A DNA stretch of 64,000 nucleotides from Streptomyces sp. ML-6 (GCF_030116705.1 NZ_JAOTIK010000001.1:2003001-2067000); one strand, 5' to 3'; positions 7,968 through 18,231 are shown, numbered from the stretch's first letter. The notes: a model not told the origin generated them from the letters alone. A program made the numbers and translations.

Positions 7968-8768
7968 GTGCTCGTGCTGTTGCCGCCCTCCGAGGGAAAG
8001 GCCGCCTCGGGGCGTGGTGCGTCCCTGAAGCCGGAGTCGCTGTCGTTGCCGGGCCTGGCGGCGGCGCGGGCCGCGGTCCTCGACGAACTGGTCGAGCTGT
8101 GCGCGGCGGACGAGGAGAAGGCCCGCGAGGTGCTCGGGCTGAGCGAGGGGCTGCGCGGCGAGGTCGCGAAGAACGTGGAGCTGCGCACGGCCGGGACGCG
8201 TCCGGCCGGGGAGATCTACACGGGGGTGCTGTACGACGCGCTGGACCTGGCCTCCCTGGACCCGGCGGCCAGGCGGCGGGCGGGCGGCTCGCTGCTGGTG
8301 TTCTCCGGGCTGTGGGGCGCGGTGCGGGTGGGCGACCGGATTCCCTCGTACCGCTGCTCGATGGGGGTGAAGCTGCCGGGGCTGGGCGCGCTCGGGGCGT
8401 ACTGGCGCGGCCCGATGGCGCAGGTGATGCCGGAGGCGGCCGGGGACGGGCTCGTCCTGGACCTGCGGTCCTCCGCCTACACCGCGGCCTGGAAACCGAA
8501 GGGCGAGGTGGCGGAGCGCACCGCGAGCGTGCGGGTGCTGCACGCGCAGCTGGTGGACGGGGTGGAGAAGCGGTCGGTGGTCAGCCACTTCAACAAGGCG
8601 ACGAAGGGGCGGATCGTCCGCGACCTGCTGATCGCGGGCGCGCGGCCGAAGGGGCCCGCCGAGCTGGTGGAGGTGCTGCGCGACCTGGGGTACGTCGTGG
8701 AGGCCGAGGCGCCCGCGCGGGCCGGGCGGGCATGGTCGATCGATGTGGTGGTGACGGAGATCCACTGA
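7968..8768 (+). CDS. yaaA: YaaA/DUF328-family peroxide-stress protein
   Basis: The protein begins MLVLLPPSEGKAASGRG with the invariant PPSEGK motif of the YaaA family. It ends with the usual KEKRS/FNK-type region, here EKRSVVSHFNKATKGRIVRD, and has 266 residues, close to the family norm. The GTG start at 7968 has AAGGAG 8 nt upstream. In E. coli YaaA limits free iron and oxidative DNA damage during peroxide stress and binds DNA; that role is transferred by family only. It is a single gene with its own upstream space. Confidence 0.9.
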   Translation: MLVLLPPSEGKAASGRGASLKPESLSLPGLAAARAAVLDELVELCAADEEKAREVLGLSEGLRGEVAKNVELRTAGTRPAGEIYTGVLYDALDLASLDPAARRRAGGSLLVFSGLWGAVRVGDRIPSYRCSMGVKLPGLGALGAYWRGPMAQVMPEAAGDGLVLDLRSSAYTAAWKPKGEVAERTASVRVLHAQLVDGVEKRSVVSHFNKATKGRIVRDLLIAGARPKGPAELVEVLRDLGYVVEAEAPARAGRAWSIDVVVTEIH

Positions 8769-8770
8769 GC

Positions 8771-8845
8771 CCTCGGGGCCGTGCCGGGGGTCTCGGGGCC
8801 GTGCCGGGGTCTCGGGGCCGTGCCGGGGTCCCGGGCCGTGCCGGG
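8771..8845. repeat. GC-rich tandem repeat between yaaA and eda
   Basis: A unit near TCGGGGCCGTGCCGGGG is repeated about four times with small changes directly after the yaaA stop. Each unit can fold weakly on itself. It may act as a terminator-like or slippage-prone spacer; no gene is present. Confidence 0.65.
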
Positions 8846-8866
8846 CGGGCCACAGGAGCCACGAGA

Positions 8867-8890
8867 TTGCAACATGTGCAACGCTCGTTG
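8867..8890. promoter_or_regulatory. Two overlapping dyads upstream of eda
   Basis: TTGCA-ACATG-TGCAA (8867-8881) is immediately followed, sharing bases, by CAACG-CT-CGTTG (8879-8890). Both lie 34-57 nt before the eda start, a good place for an operator. The cognate regulator is not evident in the window. Confidence 0.5.
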
Positions 8891-8923
8891 CGTACAGTGC
8901 TGTTCTCGCGGCAGGATGGGCGC

Positions 8924-9571
8924 ATGACCTCCTCTGCCTCCTCCGCCGCCCCTGCCGCCTCCGTGCTGGATCTGGCCCCCGTCGTTCCCGTGGTCGTCCT
9001 GGAGGACGCCGCCGACGCGGTGCCGCTCGCCCGTGCCCTGGTCGCGGGCGGGCTCCCGGCCATCGAGGTGACGTTGCGGACCCCGGCGGCCCTGGCGGCG
9101 ATCGAGGCGATCGCGGCCGAGGTGCCGGACGCGGTGGTCGGCGCCGGCACGGTGATCTCCGTGCGGAACGTCGCCGACACGGTGGCCGCGGGGGCGCGGT
9201 TCCTGGTCAGCCCCGGCTGGACGGAGCGGCTGCTGGACGCGATGAAGGCGTCGGGGGTGCCGTTCCTGCCGGGCGTCTCGACGACGTCCGAGGTGGTCGC
9301 GCTGCTGGAGCGCGGGGTCACCGAGATGAAGTTCTTCCCGGCCGAGGCGGCGGGCGGCACGGCGTATCTGAAGTCGCTCGCCTCGCCGCTGCCGCAGGCC
9401 CGGTTCTGCCCGACGGGCGGCATCTCGCCCGCCTCCGCGCCGTCGTACCTTGCGCTGCCCAACGTCGGCTGCGTGGGCGGCAGTTGGATGGTCCCGGCGG
9501 ACGCGGTGGCGGCGAAGGACTGGGCACGGGTGGAGCGGCTGGCGGGCGAGGCGGCGGCCCTGCGCGGCTGA
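8924..9571 (+). CDS. eda: KDPG/KHG aldolase
   Basis: A class I aldolase of 215 residues that cleaves 2-keto-3-deoxy-6-phosphogluconate to pyruvate and glyceraldehyde 3-phosphate, the last step of the Entner-Doudoroff pathway; it also acts on 4-hydroxy-2-oxoglutarate. IEVTLRTPAAL holds the catalytic Glu, GAGTVISV follows, and EMKFFPAEAAGG holds the Schiff-base Lys. CPTGGIS and VGGSWMVP are the phosphate-site loops. No edd gene is adjacent. The ATG at 8924 was chosen because family similarity starts shortly after it (LDLAPVVPVVVLEDA). Confidence 0.93.
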   Translation: MTSSASSAAPAASVLDLAPVVPVVVLEDAADAVPLARALVAGGLPAIEVTLRTPAALAAIEAIAAEVPDAVVGAGTVISVRNVADTVAAGARFLVSPGWTERLLDAMKASGVPFLPGVSTTSEVVALLERGVTEMKFFPAEAAGGTAYLKSLASPLPQARFCPTGGISPASAPSYLALPNVGCVGGSWMVPADAVAAKDWARVERLAGEAAALRG

Positions 9572-9600
9572 CCGTCGCGGACCGGGAGGCGATGGTCCAC

Positions 9601-9656
9601 GGAGTACGGACCACGGACTACGAACTACGAACTACGGGCTACGGGCTACGGATCGC
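9601..9656. repeat. Short CTACG-type tandem repeat
   Basis: A run of GGACTACGAACTACGAACTA and related 7-8-nt units follows the eda gene. It is low-complexity and non-coding and lies between two convergent genes. Confidence 0.6.
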
Positions 9657-9695
9657 GGGCCGGTCGGCCGCCGGGCGCACCGGCGGCCTTCCCGG

Positions 9696-11102
9696 TCATC
9701 TCAGGTGCGAGGTGTCGTTCAGCAGCCGGACCGACGTGTTCCCGTCCGCGTAGTACGCGACCGCGGAGACCGAGGCCGCCGAGAGCTCCATGCGGAACAG
9801 GGCCTCCGGCGGGGCGCCGAGCGCCAGCCGGACCAGGGTCTTGATCGGCGTCACGTGCGTGACCAGGAGGACCGTGCGGCCTGCGTAGCGGGTGGTGAGG
9901 CGGTCCCTGGTCGCCGCGACGCGGCGGGCCACCTCGGCGAAGCTCTCCCCGCCGCCGGTGGGGGCCGCCTTCGCTGAGCCGAGCCAGGCGTCCAGGTCGG
10001 CGCCGTGGCGCTCGCGCACCTCGGCGAAGGTCAACCCCTCCCAGGCGCCGAAGTCCGTCTCGCGCAGGCCGTCCTCGATCCGGACCTCCAGGCCGAGCCG
10101 GGCCGCGACCGTGCCCGCCGTCTCGCGGCAGCGGCGCAGCGGGGAGCTGACGATCTCCTCGATCGTGCCGCGGGCGGCCAGTGCCTCCGCGATGAGCTCG
10201 GCCTGCCGACGGCCGACCGCCGAGAGTCCGGGATCGCTGCCGCCGCTGCCCGAGAACCGCTTCTCGGGGGTGAGCGCCGTCTCGCCGTGCCGGAGCAGCA
10301 CGAAGGTGGCGGGCGCACCGAGATCGGGCGCCGCCGCCCAGCCCACCTGGGGCGCGGCGGTGGCGGCTGCCGTCGGAGCCGTGCCCGCCGGAGCAGTGCC
10401 CGTCGCCCCGTCTGCCGTGTCCGTCGGAACCGGAGCGGCCTGTGCTGCTGAACCCGCCGTACCCGCCTGTGCCGTACCCGCCGCGCTCGCCGGTACGGCC
10501 CGGTCCGTACCGCCCGCGCCCGTGCGGCCGGCGAGGGCGGCGCGGGCCTTTGCGGCGCCCGCCGCCGCGTCGCCGGGCGGGCCGGAGACCGGCGGCAGGT
10601 CCGTCGCCGACGCGGACCCCCGGGCGTCGAGGGCGGCCGTCGAGGCCGACGGCTCCCACTGCTTGCCGCGCCTGCCCGCGTCCATCGCCTCGTTGGCGAG
10701 CCGGTCCGCGTGCTTGTTCCTCTCGCGCGGGATCCACTCGTACGTGACGGCGGAGGGCGGCAGGATCCTGGCGGCCTCCGCCGCCAGCGGCTTCATGTCG
10801 GGGTGCTTGATCTTCCAGCGGCCCGACATCTGTTCCACGACCAGCTTGGAGTCCATCCGGACCCGTACCTGGAGCGCGCCGTCCGCCGAGGCGTCCGGCA
10901 CCAGCGCCTTCGCCGCCCTCAGGCCCGCGATGAGGCCCTTGTACTCGGCGACGTTGTTCGTCGCGACGCCGATGTACTCGGCGGCCTCGGCGAGGGTCTC
11001 CCCCGTCACCGGATCGATGACCACCGCTCCGTAACCGGCGGGCCCCGGGTTGCCCCGGGAACCCCCGTCGGCCTCGACGACGAACTGGCGCGGCTGGGTC
11101 AT
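9696..11102 (-). CDS. Bifunctional RNase H / acid phosphatase
   Basis: A two-domain enzyme of 468 residues like mycobacterial Rv2228c. Residues 1-140 are RNase HI: VEADGGSRGNPGPAG (first Asp), TNNVAEYKGLIAGL (Glu), MDSKLVVEQM (Asp) and NKHADRLANEA (last Asp). Residues about 150-270 are an Ala/Thr/Gly-rich linker. Residues about 270-468 form a histidine phosphatase (LLRHGET catalytic motif; SSPLRRCRETA; LVTHVTPIK), often annotated CobC-like. It degrades the RNA of RNA-DNA hybrids; the phosphatase substrate is uncertain. The ATG shares its A with the upstream stop (TAATG), so it is coupled to the zinc-ribbon gene. Confidence 0.92.
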   Translation of the reverse strand: MTQPRQFVVEADGGSRGNPGPAGYGAVVIDPVTGETLAEAAEYIGVATNNVAEYKGLIAGLRAAKALVPDASADGALQVRVRMDSKLVVEQMSGRWKIKHPDMKPLAAEAARILPPSAVTYEWIPRERNKHADRLANEAMDAGRRGKQWEPSASTAALDARGSASATDLPPVSGPPGDAAAGAAKARAALAGRTGAGGTDRAVPASAAGTAQAGTAGSAAQAAPVPTDTADGATGTAPAGTAPTAAATAAPQVGWAAAPDLGAPATFVLLRHGETALTPEKRFSGSGGSDPGLSAVGRRQAELIAEALAARGTIEEIVSSPLRRCRETAGTVAARLGLEVRIEDGLRETDFGAWEGLTFAEVRERHGADLDAWLGSAKAAPTGGGESFAEVARRVAATRDRLTTRYAGRTVLLVTHVTPIKTLVRLALGAPPEALFRMELSAASVSAVAYYADGNTSVRLLNDTSHLR

Positions 11103-11845
11103 TACAGGCCCGACTCCGCCGTGCGGACCAGGATGCGGCGGCAGTTCTCGCAGCGCAGCACGGTGTCCGGGGCCGCCGCCTTCACCTCGTTGATCTCGGT
11201 GATGTTCAGTTCGAGGCGGCAGCCCTCGCAGCGGCGCTGGTAGAGGCGGGCCGCACCGACGCCGCCCTGCTGCTCACGGAGCTTGTCGTACAGCTTCAGC
11301 AGGTCCGCGGGGACGGAAGCGGCGACGACCTCGCGCTCCTTGGTGACCGTCGCGACCTCGGCGTCGAGCTCCCTGGTCGCGGCGTCGCGGCGGGCGGTCG
11401 CGTCGTCGACCTTGGCCTGGACGGCGGAGACCCGGTCGGACAGTTCGGTGACGCGCTCCTGGGCGGACTCGCGGCGCTCCATCACTTCGAGGACGACGTC
11501 CTCCAGGTCGGCCTGGCGCTTGGCCAGCGAGGCGATCTCGCGCTGGAGGCTCTCCAGGTCCTTCGGCGAGGTGATCGCGCCGGAGTCGAGGCGCTGCTGG
11601 TCGCGGGCGGCGCGCTGGCGCACCTGGTCGACGTCCTGCTCCGCCTTGGTCTGCTCGCGGGCGGTGTCGCTCTCCTCGGTCTGCGAGGCGACCAGCAGGT
11701 CGCGCAGCTGCGCGAGGTCGCTGGTGAGCGACTCGATCTCGGCGTGCTCGGGCAGCGACTTGCGCCGGTGCGCGAGCTGCGACAGGCGTACGTCGAGGGC
11801 CTGGACGTCGAGGAGTCGGATCTGGTCGGCGGGCGCGGCGTTCAG
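11102..11845 (-). CDS. C4-type zinc-ribbon coiled-coil protein
   Basis: A 247-residue protein: a long coiled coil (heptad-rich ALDVRLSQLAHRRKSLPEHA to about residue 190) and a C-terminal zinc ribbon with CEGCRLEL and CENCRRIL. It matches the Rv2229c/YbgI-neighbour family, which may bind nucleic acids. The start appears to be CTG at 11845: the codon overlaps the upstream TGA as CTGA, in the same way ATGA couplings work, and no ATG or GTG fits better without entering the Nif3 gene. It ends at the TAATG junction with the RNase H gene. Confidence 0.87.
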   Translation of the reverse strand: MNAAPADQIRLLDVQALDVRLSQLAHRRKSLPEHAEIESLTSDLAQLRDLLVASQTEESDTAREQTKAEQDVDQVRQRAARDQQRLDSGAITSPKDLESLQREIASLAKRQADLEDVVLEVMERRESAQERVTELSDRVSAVQAKVDDATARRDAATRELDAEVATVTKEREVVAASVPADLLKLYDKLREQQGGVGAARLYQRRCEGCRLELNITEINEVKAAAPDTVLRCENCRRILVRTAESGL

Positions 11846-12684
11846 TTGGGGGCTCCAGAAGAGTGGTGGGTGGTGGTGGTCCAGGGGTCGGTGACCTGCT
11901 TCGAGACGTGGACCCGCAGGCCCCATCCGTGGCGGTCGGAAATCGCGTCGAGCTGCGCTGCGGCCTGCTCGCACCAGGGCCATTCGGTGGCCCAGTGGGC
12001 GGCGTCGATCAGACCGAGCGGGGAGTGCTGGACGGCCTCGGAGGCCGGGTGGTGGCGCAGGTCGGCGGTGAGGAAGGCGTCGACGCCCGCGGCACGCACC
12101 GCGTCGAAGAGGCTGTCGCCGGAGCCGCCGCTGACCGCGACGGTGCGCACCGTCGCCGCCGGGTCGCCCGCGAGCCGGATGCCCTGCGCGGTGGCGGGCA
12201 GCCGGGCGGCGGCGCGGGCGGCGAACTCGGCCAGGGTCTCGGGGTGGTCGAGCACGCAGATCCGGCCGAGTCCGCGACGGCCCTTCGGGTCGGACGGGTC
12301 CGGCACGAGCGGGCCCTCGACGCGGAGGTCGAGCGCCCCGGCCAGCGCGTCGGAGACGCCCGGGTCGGCGGTGTCGGCGTTGGTGTGGGCGACGTGCAGC
12401 GCGATGTCGCGCTTGATGAGGGTGTGCACGACCCGGCCCTTGAAGGTGTCGGCCGCGACCGTCGTCGTACCCCGCAGGTAGAGCGGGTGGTGGGTGACGA
12501 TCAGCTGGGCGCCGAGCCGGATCGCCTCGTCGGCGATCTCCTGGACGGGGTCGACGGCGAACAGCACCCGGTCGACCTCGGCACCGGGGTCTCCGCACAC
12601 GGTGCCGACCGCGTCCCAGCTCTCGGCCCTCCCGGGCGGCCAGAGGGCGTCGAGTTCGGCGAGGACATCAGACAGACGGGGCAC
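11842..12684 (-). CDS. Nif3-like dinuclear metal-centre protein (DUF34)
   Basis: A 280-residue Nif3/YbgI protein. GAQLIVTHHPLYLRG, VAHTNADTADPG and the C-terminal HHPASEA and HWATEWPWCEQ carry the His, Asp and Glu residues that bind two metals in this hexameric ring family. The biochemical role is unsettled (GTP cyclohydrolase I type 2-like activity has been proposed). The GTG at 12684 (PRLSDVLAELDALWPPG) is preferred to the TTG at 12690. It heads a three-gene operon with the zinc-ribbon and RNase H/phosphatase genes, an order conserved in actinobacteria. Confidence 0.9.
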   Translation of the reverse strand: MPRLSDVLAELDALWPPGRAESWDAVGTVCGDPGAEVDRVLFAVDPVQEIADEAIRLGAQLIVTHHPLYLRGTTTVAADTFKGRVVHTLIKRDIALHVAHTNADTADPGVSDALAGALDLRVEGPLVPDPSDPKGRRGLGRICVLDHPETLAEFAARAAARLPATAQGIRLAGDPAATVRTVAVSGGSGDSLFDAVRAAGVDAFLTADLRHHPASEAVQHSPLGLIDAAHWATEWPWCEQAAAQLDAISDRHGWGLRVHVSKQVTDPWTTTTHHSSGAPN

Positions 12685-12940
12685 AAGCAAAGGCTACCTG
12701 CCCTCCGTGGCTCGCCGTCCAGGGCTCCGGCGGCCCGTGCGGACGGCCGCGGCCCGCGCGGCACCGCCCGCCGCACCGGCGCCGCACCCCGGAACGCGGC
12801 CCGGGCCCGCCCCGGAGCACGGTCCGGGGGGGCAGGCGATCGGAGAACCGCTGCTTCGGCGAAGGCCGGGGCCGCAGAGGCCCTGCTTCCCGAAGGCCGG
12901 GACCGCGAAGGTCCTACCTCACGGGGCCGACGCGGAGGTT

Positions 12941-13984
12941 CTACTTCACGAGGTCGGCGCGGAGGTCGTCGAGGACCATGTTCGCGGCCGTGACACCCAG
13001 GCCGAGGTACCAGGTCTCGTCGGGGACGTCCTTGGCCCGGCCCTCCTTGACCGCCTCGAGGTTCTTCCACAGCGGGTTGGACTGGGTGGTGTCGCGCTCG
13101 GTGGCCTTCACGTCGCCGTAGACGCCGGTGAAGATCCAGTCGGCGTCGGCGTCGTCGATCTTCTCCGGGCTGATCTCCGCGGCGAGGTCGTCGATCTGCT
13201 GGTTCTCGGGGCGCGGCAGGCCGACGTCCTCGAGGATGGTGCCGATGAAGGACGCCTTGGCGTAGAGGCGGATCCGGTCCGGCATGTAGCGGACCATCGA
13301 GATGGTCGGCTTCTTCGGGCCGATGTCCTCGCCGAGCTTCTCGGCCTTCTTCTCGTAGGCGTCCAGCTCGCGCTTCGCCTCGGCGGTCTTGTCCAGCGCG
13401 GCGGCGTTGAGGAGATAGTTCTCCTTCCAGGTGAAGCCCGGACGGATGGAGAACACGGTCGGTGCGATCTCGGAGAGCGCCTTGTACTTGTCGGCGGCGC
13501 GCAGCTGGCTGCCGAGGATCAGGTCGGGCTTCAGGCCGGCGATCGCCTCCAGGTTGAGGTTGTTGATCGTGCCGACGTTCTTGGGGCTGCCCGCGTCCTT
13601 CTTCAGGTACGAGGGAATGGCCGCGTCGCCCTCGGAGGGCGCGTAGCCGACCGGCTTCACGCCCAGCGACACGACGTTGTCGAACTCGCCGACGTCCAGC
13701 ACGACGACCCGCTTGGGCGCGGACTTGATCTCGGTCGTGCCCATGGCGTGGGTGAGGGTGCGGGGGTACTGACCGGCCTTGGCGTCCGTCCCGAACTCCG
13801 CGGTCTTCTTCGCGGCGTCGGCGAAGTCCTTGCCCCCGGTTGCGACGGCCGCCTTCTTGTCACCGCCGTTCCCGGAGCCGGTCGCGCCGTCCGATTTCCC
13901 GTCGTCGCTCCCGCAGGCCGAAAGGGAAAGGGCGGCGGCCACCACCAGGCCGACTGCGGCAGTACCGCGGCGACGAAGGGACAT
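12941..13984 (-). CDS. Iron-siderophore-binding lipoprotein (ABC transporter)
   Basis: A periplasmic-binding-type lipoprotein of 347 residues. The signal peptide LVVAAALSLSAC ends in a lipobox; a flexible Gly/Ser/Asp region follows, then a FecB/FepB fold (PKRVVVLDVGEFDNVVSLGV; NLEAIAGLKPDLILGSQ). It would bind a ferric siderophore outside the membrane and pass it to a permease not found in the window, so it is a stand-alone binding protein. The ATG at 13984 has GGAG upstream. A DmdR/IdeR-type iron box lies 35 nt upstream, so expression should rise when iron is scarce. Confidence 0.9.
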   Translation of the reverse strand: MSLRRRGTAAVGLVVAAALSLSACGSDDGKSDGATGSGNGGDKKAAVATGGKDFADAAKKTAEFGTDAKAGQYPRTLTHAMGTTEIKSAPKRVVVLDVGEFDNVVSLGVKPVGYAPSEGDAAIPSYLKKDAGSPKNVGTINNLNLEAIAGLKPDLILGSQLRAADKYKALSEIAPTVFSIRPGFTWKENYLLNAAALDKTAEAKRELDAYEKKAEKLGEDIGPKKPTISMVRYMPDRIRLYAKASFIGTILEDVGLPRPENQQIDDLAAEISPEKIDDADADWIFTGVYGDVKATERDTTQSNPLWKNLEAVKEGRAKDVPDETWYLGLGVTAANMVLDDLRADLVK

Positions 13985-14018
13985 CACTTGCTCCAGTCGA
14001 GGGTCACACAGGCATCAC

Positions 14019-14038
14019 TTAGGAATGCCTAACCTTAA
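14019..14038 (-). promoter_or_regulatory. DmdR1/IdeR-type iron box
   Basis: TTAGGAATGCCTAACCTTAA (reverse: TTAAGGTTAGGCATTCCTAA) matches the TTAGGTTAGGCTnACCTAA family of iron boxes with a few mismatches. It lies just before the siderophore-binding lipoprotein gene. Confidence 0.75.
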
Positions 14039-14182
14039 TCTCCTCGATTCTCGTCCAGCACAGGCACCCCCTCGATCTCAGGCAAACCCGGGCACCGCCA
14101 CCCTTATGTGTGAAGTGGCAGGTCTCGTGTTGTTCGGCAGGAAGTGCGAAAACTAGCTTCGGTCGCCGGAGGTGACCATTCC

Positions 14183-15577
14183 ATGACTGCCTGTGCCATC
14201 GAGAACGGGACTGCGAGGGCGACCGGAGCTGCCGGGACCGCTTCCGGCCTCCCCGCGCCGTTCGCCTCCAGCGTGTCCGTGTCCGTGTCCGTCCCCGTAC
14301 GGCCCACCCCGGTGCTGCCGCCCGGAACCGCCCGGCCGGCCGGGGAGCACGCGTCGGCCACGACCGCGCTCCCCGCCGCGCCCCCACCCACATCCACGCC
14401 CGCGCCCGTCCCCTCGTTCACGATCTCCGCGGATGGTGCGTACGCGGCCCGGCTCGCCCTCGCCGACATGGCCGGCCGGGACAGCCGGGACGGCGGGGAC
14501 GACAGGGACGGCGGGCAGGCGTGGTTCGTGGAGCGTTGGACGCTCGACGGGCACGAGCCGTACGCCGTGCCGCTCCCCCTCGACCAGCCGGAGGAGCCCG
14601 ACTCCGAGGTGCTGCCGCTGGCCGACGGGCGGGTGCTGATCCGGCGCCGGGTCGCGGACCGGCACGCGGTGTCGCTGCTCTACCCCACCGGTCCCGGTAC
14701 GGGCGAACTCCCGCTCGGCACCGTCGAATGCGCGGACCTGAGCCTGCTGCCGCCGTGCCCGGACGGGGCGAGCGCGTACGCCCTGTCGGCCGGCGCGCAC
14801 TCCACCTCCGTGTGGCTGGTGGCGGGCGGCGCCTTCGGTCCGGAGCACGTGGCGGAGGTCCCGGGGCGCTGTTCCGGCGGCGTCTGGCTGGACCGGGCGG
14901 GGCGGATACTGGCCCTGGACCGCGAGATGCCGGGCGGCGGGCCGGTCAAGGCCGTCGCCGTGGACCTGGAACGGGGCGGCGAGGTGACGCCCTTGCTCCA
15001 GATCGCCCCCGGCAGCGACGACCGGCTGCTGCTCGCCGACCCGGACAGTGGCCTGCTGCTGATCCGCTCGAACGCGCCGGGGCACGACCGGCTCGGGTGG
15101 GGCGTGCTGGGCAGCAGCCTGCCGGTGCGTTTCCCCGAGTGCCTGCGCCTGCCCGATGCGGCGGTGACCCCGTTCGCCGTGCAGCCGGGGCAGATGCTGA
15201 TGCCGGAGAGCTGCGCGGTGGCCCTGCGGATCGACGGGGCGGCGGGCAGCTGGGTCGGGGTGTGGCGCCCGGCGGGGCGCCGGCTGCATCAACTCGCCGC
15301 TCCCGAGGGGTGGCAGGCGGGTCGCGGGGTGTGGAGCCGGGACGGCGTGCTCGGACTTCCGTACTCCGACGGGGACGTGCCGTGCGGCGTGGCACTGCTG
15401 GAGGCACCGGCGGACGGGGAGCTCCACACGCCGCTGCCGTCGCCCTCGGCAGGGGCGATGGCGGGGGTGTGCGCGGAAAGCGGTATGCAACCGTCCGCCG
15501 CCGCTTCGCCTCTATCGACGTGCAAACCTGTTCCATTGGGGCAGGCGCCTCTCGTCGGGCGTGAGATTCCTGGTTAA
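14183..15577 (+). CDS. Hypothetical protein, probable beta-propeller-like, 464 aa
   Basis: The ATG at 14183 has GGAGGTGA 7 nt upstream. The first 85 residues are Ala/Pro/Thr/Ser-rich and look disordered. The remainder reads as repeated short beta strands (AWFVERWTLDGHEPYAVPLP; VLPLADGRVLIRRRV; GRCSGGVWLDRAGRILALDR; DDRLLLADPDSGLLLIRSN), consistent with a propeller. There is no signal peptide or catalytic motif. It is a single gene, divergent from the siderophore-binding lipoprotein, and so shares its upstream region with the iron box. No function is assigned. Confidence 0.7.
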   Translation: MTACAIENGTARATGAAGTASGLPAPFASSVSVSVSVPVRPTPVLPPGTARPAGEHASATTALPAAPPPTSTPAPVPSFTISADGAYAARLALADMAGRDSRDGGDDRDGGQAWFVERWTLDGHEPYAVPLPLDQPEEPDSEVLPLADGRVLIRRRVADRHAVSLLYPTGPGTGELPLGTVECADLSLLPPCPDGASAYALSAGAHSTSVWLVAGGAFGPEHVAEVPGRCSGGVWLDRAGRILALDREMPGGGPVKAVAVDLERGGEVTPLLQIAPGSDDRLLLADPDSGLLLIRSNAPGHDRLGWGVLGSSLPVRFPECLRLPDAAVTPFAVQPGQMLMPESCAVALRIDGAAGSWVGVWRPAGRRLHQLAAPEGWQAGRGVWSRDGVLGLPYSDGDVPCGVALLEAPADGELHTPLPSPSAGAMAGVCAESGMQPSAAASPLSTCKPVPLGQAPLVGREIPG

Positions 15578-15697
15578 ATTTCTGGGCCCGGGCAGCGCGG
15601 TCGTGACGCGCGGTCGCCGATGGCGGCCGTGCCGTGCGCGGTGGCGTGATCGGCCCTGGTGACACATGTAAGCGACCACAACGGGGTGACTTCCCAC

Positions 15698-17023
<1,326 letters not shown>

Positions 17024-17075
17024 CGGAATCTCGGGGTCCTCTCAGGAGGGGAGATCGGATTTCAGGGAGGGAAGG

Positions 17076-18152
17076 TCAGATCTCGATGCAGGTGCGCAGC
17101 GACTCGCCGGTCCGCATCTGGTCGAGGGCGTCGTTGATCCCGTCGAGCCGCACCCGGTGGGTGATCATCGATTCGAGGTCGATCCGGCCGGCCCGCCACA
17201 GCGCGATGGCCCGTTCGTACGAGCGGAGCACGTCCCCTCCCCCGTACATGGAGGGCAGGATGCGTTTCTCGTCGAAGAACAGCTCGAACATGTTGACCTG
17301 GAAGTTGTCGTCCATCGCGCCCGCGCCGACGATGCAGAGGGTGCCGCCGCGCCGGGTGTTCTCGTACGCCGTGCGTGCGGTGGCCGACTTGCCGACGACC
17401 TCGAAGACGTAGTCGAAGCCCTCGCCGGAGGTGATCCGCTGCTTGGCGTCGGCGAGTTCGTCGGGGGCCAGGGTCTCCGTCGCGCCGAACCGCAGCGCCG
17501 CCTCGCGCCGGGAGGCCACCGGGTCCACGGCGACGATCTGGGCGGCGCCGTTCACCCGCGCCCCCTGGATCGTGGAGATGCCGACGCCGCCGCAGCCGAG
17601 CACGGCGACCGACGAACCGGCTTCCACCCGCGCGGTGTTGATGGCCGCGCCCAGTCCGGTGGTCACCCCGCAGCCGATCAGCGCGGCGATCTCGAACGGC
17701 ACGTCGTCGGGGATCGGTACGGCGCAGCCCGCGTCGACGACGACCTCCTCGGTGAAGGTGCCGGTGCCCGCGAAGCCGAAGACGTCCTTGCCGGGGCGCT
17801 TGAAGTTGGGCGTGCCCGCGTTCATGAAACCGGCCAGGCAGAGCTGGGTCTGTCCGCGCCGGCACGAGGGACACTCCCCGCACGCGGGCAGCCAGCAGAC
17901 CAGCACCCGGTCCCCCGCGCTCAGCCCGGTGACGCCGTCGCCGACGTCGAGGACCTCGCCCGCGCCCTCGTGGCCGGGGATGAACGGGGCGGGCTGCGGC
18001 AGCACTCCGCTCATCGCCGACACGTCGGAGTGGCACAGTCCGGTGGCCCGGATGCGGAGTCTGACCTTGCCGGGGCCGAAGCCCACCGCCTCGACGTCGT
18101 CGAGGACCTCCAGTTTGTCCTGGCCTATCTCGTGCAGCAGGGCGGCGCGCAT
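17076..18152 (-). CDS. Zinc-dependent alcohol dehydrogenase
   Basis: A medium-chain dehydrogenase of 358 residues. GLCHSDVSAM and GHEGAGEV hold the catalytic zinc ligands. CGECPSCRRGQTQLC holds the four structural-zinc Cys residues, and VAVLGCGGVGIST is the NAD-binding turn. It resembles class III/NDMA-type enzymes and mycobacterial AdhD. It oxidises an alcohol to an aldehyde; in this operon a lipid- or steroid-side-chain alcohol is plausible, but this is inference. It lies between the MaoC and SDR genes with gaps of 79 and 52 nt. Confidence 0.9.
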   Translation of the reverse strand: MRAALLHEIGQDKLEVLDDVEAVGFGPGKVRLRIRATGLCHSDVSAMSGVLPQPAPFIPGHEGAGEVLDVGDGVTGLSAGDRVLVCWLPACGECPSCRRGQTQLCLAGFMNAGTPNFKRPGKDVFGFAGTGTFTEEVVVDAGCAVPIPDDVPFEIAALIGCGVTTGLGAAINTARVEAGSSVAVLGCGGVGISTIQGARVNGAAQIVAVDPVASRREAALRFGATETLAPDELADAKQRITSGEGFDYVFEVVGKSATARTAYENTRRGGTLCIVGAGAMDDNFQVNMFELFFDEKRILPSMYGGGDVLRSYERAIALWRAGRIDLESMITHRVRLDGINDALDQMRTGESLRTCIEI

Positions 18153-18231
18153 GGTGCGGCTCCTCTCGTGGACCCGTGTCGGGTGCCCGTGCGGGGCGCC
18201 CGTGCAGGGCCCCGGAACTCGTGGAGTTGGT

